Shown: positions 6,002 to 10,463 of the stretch, piece after piece
Layout: every line of letters begins with the position of its first letter
How positions within the stretch are numbered: the first letter of the stretch is position 1
Assembly (NCBI GenBank): GCA_021813595.1
Contig: JAKAKF010000093.1
Span: 1-10,463, forward strand
Length of the DNA: 10,463 nucleotides
Source of the DNA: a bacterium
Lineage (GTDB): Bacteria > SZUA-79 > Acidulodesulfobacterales > Acidulodesulfobacteraceae
Direction of reading: 5' to 3'
Position numbers and translations under genes: made by a program
The notes under the pieces: model-generated
What the model was told of the DNA's origin: nothing
Seen by the model: only the letters and a program-made list of their open reading frames with translations
The model's database searches: none

Positions 6002-6028
6002 AAAAAGGGGTCTAATCATGCCCTTTTT
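6002..6028 (-). terminator. weak intrinsic-terminator-like hairpin after the sHdr block
   Basis: On the minus strand AAAAAGGG pairs perfectly with CCCTTTTT across an 11-base loop, starting 36 bases after the last sHdr stop codon. The T-run is part of the stem and continues as CTTC, so the hairpin is A/T-heavy with only three G-C pairs. It is symmetrical and could work on either strand. It may act together with the 34-bp inverted repeat that follows immediately. Confidence 0.4.
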
Positions 6029-6063
6029 TTCTATAACCTATTTTTGCTTTTTTTCTTTTATCA

Positions 6064-6969
6064 TTACGCTAATCCTTTTGACTTTAAAACTTCCATGGGG
6101 TTTGAAATCGGGTCTGATAATTTAAGCTCTTTAGGATTTTTCCCTATGCTCAGCCCTATAATCTGGGTAAAATAAACTACCGGGAGTTTCGCCTTTTCTC
6201 CGTGCGATTTAATTATTTCAGGCTGTTTTATATCTAAAGCCGCTCCGCATAAAGGACACGGAAGGACTAGCATATCCGCCCCGGCCTCTTTTGCGGAAGA
6301 TAAAACCGCCGCCGATAAAGTTGCGGCTAAAGATTCGTCCTGAAGGGCGTGCGCTCCGCCGCAGCATGAAGCCGAGGCATGAAATTCGACCACTTCCGCG
6401 CCGGTTGCCTTTAACAGTTCGTCCTGAAAATAAGGATTCTCCGAATCGTCTCTTTTGCTTTTATAACCGGTCATCGTAATAGTTTTCGGCCTTTCGTATA
6501 AACATCCGTAATAAGAAGCGACTTTAAGCCCTTTAAGCGGTTTCTTAACGGCCGATTTTACTTTTTCCGGACCTATTTCGTTATAAAACAGTTCCAGAAA
6601 ATGCCTTACGTCCATATCGCCTTCGTATGTTCCGTAACTGACGTCTTTAAGGAAGCTTATAACATCTCCTTTAGCGGCGGCATTTTCGTTCATTGCCGAA
6701 TTTGCCCTTAAAAGACTGTGGTAGCATCCGTTGCAAGGCGTAACCACGGCGTCGACGTGAAACCTACCCTTCGCCGAATCCATTACCCTTGCCGGGAGCA
6801 TATAGGAAAGTTTTTCGTTTGAGCCCTTTACCTCAAGGGCGCCGCAACAGTTAAAGTCTTCTATTTCCATTAAATCTATTCCGAACTCCTGAGCGACTAT
6901 TTTAGTAGATTCGTCGTAAGCTCGAGCCATTCCTTTCAAAGAACAGCCGGGGAAGTATCCTATTTTCAT
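6064..6969 (-). CDS. shdrB: sHdr complex HdrB-like subunit with two complete CCG motifs
   Basis: Second HdrB-type subunit, 301 residues, the usual length for the family. Both CCG motifs are intact: C9, C41-C42, C79xxC82 in the N-terminal half, and C156, C202-C203, C238xxC241 in the C-terminal half. From family knowledge each could bind a noncubane [4Fe-4S] cluster, so this copy has the full ligand set that the other HdrB in this window lacks. It overlaps the upstream HdrC by four bases (ATGA) and has a strong AAAGGAGG site. It is the last gene of the sHdr block; the next 295 bases hold a hairpin, a large inverted repeat and a promoter, which suggests the operon ends here. Its sequence is closer to ordinary Hdr/GlpC/LutA-type CCG proteins, but the context makes the sHdr assignment secure. 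Confidence 0.9.
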   Translation of the reverse strand: MKIGYFPGCSLKGMARAYDESTKIVAQEFGIDLMEIEDFNCCGALEVKGSNEKLSYMLPARVMDSAKGRFHVDAVVTPCNGCYHSLLRANSAMNENAAAKGDVISFLKDVSYGTYEGDMDVRHFLELFYNEIGPEKVKSAVKKPLKGLKVASYYGCLYERPKTITMTGYKSKRDDSENPYFQDELLKATGAEVVEFHASASCCGGAHALQDESLAATLSAAVLSSAKEAGADMLVLPCPLCGAALDIKQPEIIKSHGEKAKLPVVYFTQIIGLSIGKNPKELKLSDPISNPMEVLKSKGLA

Positions 6970-7610
6970 TGTAATTCCTCCTTTAACCTCTGGGAAACTT
7001 TCTTCCAGTCTTTAATTTTGCCGCCGAACAGCTTTATCCTTCCGCTGGTAAGCATCTTGAAACCGAGCGAGAGCTGGTCTGCGCTCATCATTTCCTTAAG
7101 CCTTCCGGTTTTAGAATAAAAATCCTTGACTATTTTCACTTCGTCTATCCTTCCGTCTTCGATAACTTCTTCCATAAAAATTTCGTCGAAAGCTTCATCG
7201 TTTGTTAGCTTTCCGAAAACTTTTCTGTCCTCTAAAAATTTGGCTATCGCCCTGACTACTTCCTGCGTATTTACGCCTCTTGGGCATCTGTGGGTGCATC
7301 TCTGGCATGATACGCATTTCCATACTAAATCTTTATTTTCGTTTACCAATATGTCGTAATGCCCTCTTCTGACCAAGTCTATAAATCTTCTCGGATTAAA
7401 TTTATCTACGAAATCCGGAAGCGTGCATCCGCCCGAACATGTTCCGCATTGATAACATCTTACTATGGTAGAACCGCCCGGAAGTTTTTTAACCTCGTCG
7501 AGAAATTCCGTAGTAACGTCCTCGTATAATATTCTCGACGGCAGAAACTCTTTCCAAATGCCGGTAAGTTCTACGCCGTCTATAACCATTTTATCGGTAT
7601 TTTCAGCCAT
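6966..7610 (-). CDS. shdrC: sHdr complex HdrC-like subunit with two [4Fe-4S] clusters
   Basis: Second HdrC-type electron-transfer subunit, complete at 214 residues. Two cubane [4Fe-4S] motifs are visible: C52, C55, C58, C62 (CYQCGTCSGGC) and C99, C102, C105, C109 (CVSCQRCTHRCP). The rest is helical with no predicted membrane segment, so it should be cytoplasmic. The ATG has GGAG 6 bases upstream. Its TGA stop overlaps the ATG of the following HdrB gene as ATGA, and the HdrB ribosome site (AAAGGAGG) lies inside this gene, so the two are translationally coupled and should form a pair. A 77-base AT-rich gap separates it from sHdrA; in many sHdr operons a small conserved gene sits there. It is C2 by position, but could be the C1 type if the pairs have been exchanged. 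Confidence 0.9.
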   Translation of the reverse strand: MAENTDKMVIDGVELTGIWKEFLPSRILYEDVTTEFLDEVKKLPGGSTIVRCYQCGTCSGGCTLPDFVDKFNPRRFIDLVRRGHYDILVNENKDLVWKCVSCQRCTHRCPRGVNTQEVVRAIAKFLEDRKVFGKLTNDEAFDEIFMEEVIEDGRIDEVKIVKDFYSKTGRLKEMMSADQLSLGFKMLTSGRIKLFGGKIKDWKKVSQRLKEELQ

Positions 7611-7687
7611 TGCTTTCTCCTTATATATAAATATATATAAATCTTAATATAATTAACAACATAATTAATAATAATTAATTAAGATAT

Positions 7688-8737
7688 TTAATTTTTTAAA
7701 CTGCCTGCTACCTTTGCCGCGACCGCTGCGCCTTCTACGATGCAGTTTTCTATGTCCATAGGGCCTTTATCCGCGCCTGCTATAAATATGCCCGGTTTTG
7801 AAGACTCGTTGGGGCTAAGAAAATCGTCTTTGGGAGACAGGAAACCGTAATCGTTCTGTTTAATTCCCAGCACTTTTGCTGCATCTATCGTTCCTTCTCC
7901 GGCGGCCATTCCAGCGGCAAGAATAATCATATCGACGGAATGCTGTATCGGCCTGTCCATAATAGTCTCTTCCGCCCTTAAAGAAAGCTGCTGATTTTTA
8001 AGCGTTACCTCGGCGCCTCTTCCCCTCGTAAATATGACTTCATAATCTTCCATCGCCTTGCCGTAAAGCTCTTCCCATCCTCTTCCGAACATTCTCATAT
8101 CCATATAATATACGTAAACTTCGGAATCCGGATATTTTTCTTTTATTTCTATAGCCTGCTTCGTGGAAACGACGCATCCTACCCTGCAGCAGTAAGGATT
8201 TCCGACCTGCCTGTCTCTGGAACCTACGCACTGAAATATTGCTATTTTCTTAGGAATATTTCCGTCCGAAGGTCTTTTTAATTCGCCTTTCGTCGGTCCG
8301 TCAGGATTAAGCATCTCCTCGACTTCGGCATTAGTGACCACGTCTTTAAATCTTCCATAGCCGTATTCCTGCTTAACCGTCGGGTCGAAATGGCCGAACC
8401 CCGTTGCTACTACTATAGCGCCGAAAATTCCTTCGCTTTCCCCTTTAGAATTTTTCATTTTAACTTTAAATTCCGGAGCGCCGCCTAAAACCTCAACAAC
8501 CTGAGAATGTTTATAGACTTTAATATTAGGATTGCTCTCTACGGCTTTAATAACCGGGCCGAGCACGTCGCCCGCAAGCCTTAAATCTGGCGCTAGTTTA
8601 TAATACTTGTGTTTAGCTACCTGCCCTCCCAGGTAATCTTCTTTTTCTACTAAGGAAACGTTATAACCCATCTCTGCAAGCTCCGATGCGCTCTTAAGTC
8701 CGGTAACTCCTCCTCCGATAATTAAAACTGTTTTCAC
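7688..8737 (-). CDS. shdrA: sHdrA, FAD and [4Fe-4S] flavoprotein of sulfur-oxidizing Hdr-like complex
   Basis: Core flavoprotein of the sHdr complex, passing electrons between the HdrB/HdrC pairs and an acceptor. The N-terminus has a dinucleotide-binding loop, IIGGGVTGL (residues 6-14), followed by VEKEDYLGGQ, where a glutamate suits FAD ribose binding. The HdrA-type iron-sulfur segment lies at residues 168-190 with C170, C183, C184 and C188 (FQCVGSRD, then PYCCRVGC). A second flavin-binding segment, PGIFIAGADKGP, is near the C-terminus. At 349 residues it is the short form: methanogen HdrA is much longer, with extra ferredoxin domains that are absent here. The start is GTG, chosen because AGGAGG lies 8 bases upstream. 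QmoA is a related alternative, but the two flanking HdrC-HdrB pairs and the adjacent lbpA genes fit sHdr better. Confidence 0.92.
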   Translation of the reverse strand: MKTVLIIGGGVTGLKSASELAEMGYNVSLVEKEDYLGGQVAKHKYYKLAPDLRLAGDVLGPVIKAVESNPNIKVYKHSQVVEVLGGAPEFKVKMKNSKGESEGIFGAIVVATGFGHFDPTVKQEYGYGRFKDVVTNAEVEEMLNPDGPTKGELKRPSDGNIPKKIAIFQCVGSRDRQVGNPYCCRVGCVVSTKQAIEIKEKYPDSEVYVYYMDMRMFGRGWEELYGKAMEDYEVIFTRGRGAEVTLKNQQLSLRAEETIMDRPIQHSVDMIILAAGMAAGEGTIDAAKVLGIKQNDYGFLSPKDDFLSPNESSKPGIFIAGADKGPMDIENCIVEGAAVAAKVAGSLKN

Positions 8738-8791
8738 CTTAAATACCTCCTTTTTACTTTTTATAATTTACTTATAATTTTATATTTTCAT

Positions 8792-9883
8792 TTAGTTGTA
8801 AGCTATCCCCATCTTATCCAAAAGCGGCTCTACCGGCGTGACGTGAAAGTTTAATCCGGCTTCCTTAAAAGGATGCGCCCCTAAAGCGAGAGCAGCTAAC
8901 TGGGAATAAAACACGACGGGATAATGGTAATCTTCTCCGACGGCTTTCTGTATCCATTGCGTCTTGTCGAAAGTCGTTCCGCAGCCTGTGCAGTTGACCA
9001 ATATCATATCGGGATCTACTTCCTGCTTAATCGCTTTCAATTTAATATTTTGGGCGGACCTGGTGAATTCTCTGTTGACTAAAATATGCCTGAATCCGAA
9101 TCCGCAGCACATAAACCATTTAGAGTATTCCTCCATCTGCACGCCGAGGTGCGACGCTAATCCGCCTACGACGATGGGTCTTTTTCCGCCGATTATGTCG
9201 TCGGATACCTGTTTAAAGAAATGGCATCCGTAATGCTCTACGGCCCTTAACCCTTTAATTCCCTCAATCCTTTTAGGGTCTGCCGCCGCCAGTATTTTAT
9301 CTCTCAAAGCATATGCTATCTCGCTGTCGTGGACTATTTCTTCTGGAATGACGAGTTCTCTACCTAATTTTGCAAGAACTTTTTTTACGGAATCCCTCAA
9401 CTCTTTATTTTCTACCAACAGATGCCTCATTTCTAAATAGTTTCCGAAACTGGTAACGCAGTGTATAGTAAAATTATAGCCTTCTTCATATGCCCTGTGC
9501 CAGTTCCTGGCGGCAACCGAAGCGAGCTGAACAAGATTCCCCAGACCGGATGCATGATAATTCCATGCCGTACATGAAGTCTGCTGCATATCGTTGTAAT
9601 ATTTTATTCCGAGTTTATCCCTGTAATAAAAATTAGACCTAGGAACGCCCGGAAGGTTTGCGCACTGTCCGCAGCTCTTATGCTGATAGTGCATATCTAA
9701 AGGCACTTTCTTTTTTATGCCGTACATAACCTCTTCTTCCTTATACTGCCCTATAATACGGCCTATCTTGATTTCTCCTTCTTCCTCTAATTTTTTCATT
9801 TCGGCCCTGATGTCGTGCACATGGTAATTCATGCCCTTAGCATGATTTATGCCGGTTTTAACGTCGTTTATCTCATAAGACAT
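8792..9883 (-). CDS. shdrB: sHdr complex HdrB-like subunit with one complete CCG motif
   Basis: Thiol/disulfide-chemistry subunit of the Hdr-like complex; CCG motifs in this family hold noncubane [4Fe-4S] clusters. I start it at the ATG at 9883 (363 residues) because GGAGG lies 5 bases upstream; an in-frame TTG at 9895 precedes this site and would translate through it. The C-terminal CCG motif is complete: C220, C259-C260, C298xxC301. The N-terminal copy is degenerate: C71 is present, the double cysteine has become S103-C104, and the closing pair is C142xxS145. This copy is also about 60 residues longer than the other HdrB here, mostly through an N-terminal extension. It lies between its HdrC and HdrA, with a 54-base gap to HdrA. 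It is B1 by position in the usual order, but the uneven motifs may make it the B2 type; I leave the number open. Confidence 0.88.
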   Translation of the reverse strand: MSYEINDVKTGINHAKGMNYHVHDIRAEMKKLEEEGEIKIGRIIGQYKEEEVMYGIKKKVPLDMHYQHKSCGQCANLPGVPRSNFYYRDKLGIKYYNDMQQTSCTAWNYHASGLGNLVQLASVAARNWHRAYEEGYNFTIHCVTSFGNYLEMRHLLVENKELRDSVKKVLAKLGRELVIPEEIVHDSEIAYALRDKILAAADPKRIEGIKGLRAVEHYGCHFFKQVSDDIIGGKRPIVVGGLASHLGVQMEEYSKWFMCCGFGFRHILVNREFTRSAQNIKLKAIKQEVDPDMILVNCTGCGTTFDKTQWIQKAVGEDYHYPVVFYSQLAALALGAHPFKEAGLNFHVTPVEPLLDKMGIAYN

Positions 9884-9925
9884 AATGTCCTCCAAAATTT
9901 ATAGTATTTTTTTACTTTTTAGACT

Positions 9926-10463
9926 TTACTTTTTAGACGCCTCTAATTTTTCTTTTTTTTCCTGAATTTTTGCTTCCATTTCGTCTTTTTTGTCTTCCAT
10001 ATCGTCCTGAACTATATCGACTAAAAACGGAAATACGGTCCCAACCTTTTCTAAAGCGCCGCTTTCTTCCCATATCTTTTGCATTTCGTATATGGTATAA
10101 TCTTCCGCGGCCCATGCTCTATCGACGACATTCATGCCCGGAAAACCTTCAAAAAGCTCTTCCCTCATTTCCATTTTTTTAGACGAAAGCTCTATCATCC
10201 TAGGACCCCAGTCCGGAAAAGCATCCGGAGAAAGCATATCCGGCGCGAGCTGGTTGCCTCTTGTTAAAACTAATTTTGCGATTCTGGTATAACCTGCAAG
10301 CGCTTCGGCGGCCAGACCTTCCCTGACTGCAATCTCTCTCATAGCCATAACGATATCCGCGGCGGAATTCTCTTTGGGACATCTGTATTTACAGCTGTAA
10401 CACTGGGCGCAGTTCCAAATCTTGCTCTTCATATACTCTTCGATAGTCTCCTCGTCTCCTAGA
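9926..10463 (-). CDS. shdrC: sHdr complex HdrC-like iron-sulfur subunit, 5' end outside window
   Basis: Electron-transfer subunit of the cytoplasmic sulfur-oxidizing Hdr-like complex. The frame is open to the window edge: upstream of the ATG at 10432 there are ten more sense codons (LGDEETIEEY) and no stop, so that ATG is probably not the true start. One [4Fe-4S] motif is visible, CAQCYSCKYRCP, with cysteines 8, 11, 14 and 18 counted from that ATG. HdrC proteins normally carry two such motifs, so I infer the first lies beyond the edge. The C-terminal 30 residues are rich in Lys and Glu and probably form a charged helix. The next gene (HdrB) starts about 42 bases downstream, so the two are likely co-transcribed. 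Whether this is C1 or C2 of the usual nomenclature depends on its HdrB partner. The family call is firm; the paralog number is not. Confidence 0.85.
   Translation of the reverse strand, partial: LGDEETIEEYMKSKIWNCAQCYSCKYRCPKENSAADIVMAMREIAVREGLAAEALAGYTRIAKLVLTRGNQLAPDMLSPDAFPDWGPRMIELSSKKMEMREELFEGFPGMNVVDRAWAAEDYTIYEMQKIWEESGALEKVGTVFPFLVDIVQDDMEDKKDEMEAKIQEKKEKLEASKK

Noticed and set aside
7611..7687. Separate promoter before the second HdrC
   Set aside because: The gap is so AT-rich that -10-like hexamers occur at many positions; no -35 with good spacing stands out.
9884..9895. TTG at 9895 as the start of the first HdrB
   Set aside because: It would translate through the GGAGG ribosome site that serves the ATG at 9883; the ATG start is better supported.
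6064..10463. True methanogen-type heterodisulfide reductase or a Qmo complex
   Set aside because: HdrA is short and without extra ferredoxin domains, there are two HdrC/HdrB pairs and no membrane subunit or hydrogenase, and lipoate-carrier and lipoate-assembly genes follow directly.

Overview
The window reads as part of a bacterial chromosome or metagenome contig of moderate to low GC, with very AT-rich gaps and strong Shine-Dalgarno sites. Its gene content is that of a sulfur-oxidizing chemolithotroph using the sHdr (sulfur-oxidizing heterodisulfide reductase-like) pathway. I infer this from a short, stand-alone HdrA-like flavoprotein flanked by two HdrC-HdrB pairs, next to two GcvH-like lipoate-binding proteins and a dedicated lipoate-assembly set, with no glycine-cleavage genes and none of the hydrogenase or methanogenesis partners of true Hdr. 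I cannot place the taxon from the sequence alone.

Every convincing gene lies on the minus strand, so transcription runs from high to low coordinates. Block 1 (10463 to 6064) is an sHdr operon: HdrC (5' end outside the window), HdrB with a degenerate N-terminal CCG motif, HdrA, a second HdrC with two 4Fe-4S motifs, and a second HdrB with two complete CCG motifs. Block 2 (6063 to 5769) is a boundary: a weak terminator-like hairpin, a perfect 34-bp inverted repeat, and a sigma70-like promoter. Block 3 (5768 to 992) is the lipoate block: two LbpA proteins, a biotin-synthase-like radical SAM protein, a lipoate-protein ligase carrying LplB-like and DUF116-like domains, and a second radical SAM protein. 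The two radical SAM proteins look like the LipS1/LipS2 pair. Block 4 (991 to 1) has an OsmC-family protein, a 52-residue proline-rich small ORF with an excellent ribosome binding site, and about 80 bases with nothing I can support.

Read together: the ligase should load octanoate or lipoate onto the LbpA lysines, LipS1 and LipS2 should insert sulfur at C8 and C6, and lipoyl-LbpA should carry sulfur to the cytoplasmic sHdr complex, where flavin and Fe-S centres oxidize it. This follows the published sHdr/LbpA/LipS1-S2 model; nothing in the sequence proves direction or substrate.

The less ordinary points are the DUF116-like domain on the ligase, the unequal CCG motifs of the two HdrB proteins (and hence uncertain C1B1/C2B2 order), the lack of the usual small gene after HdrA, and a family of intergenic palindromic elements whose hairpins keep pairing despite base changes.
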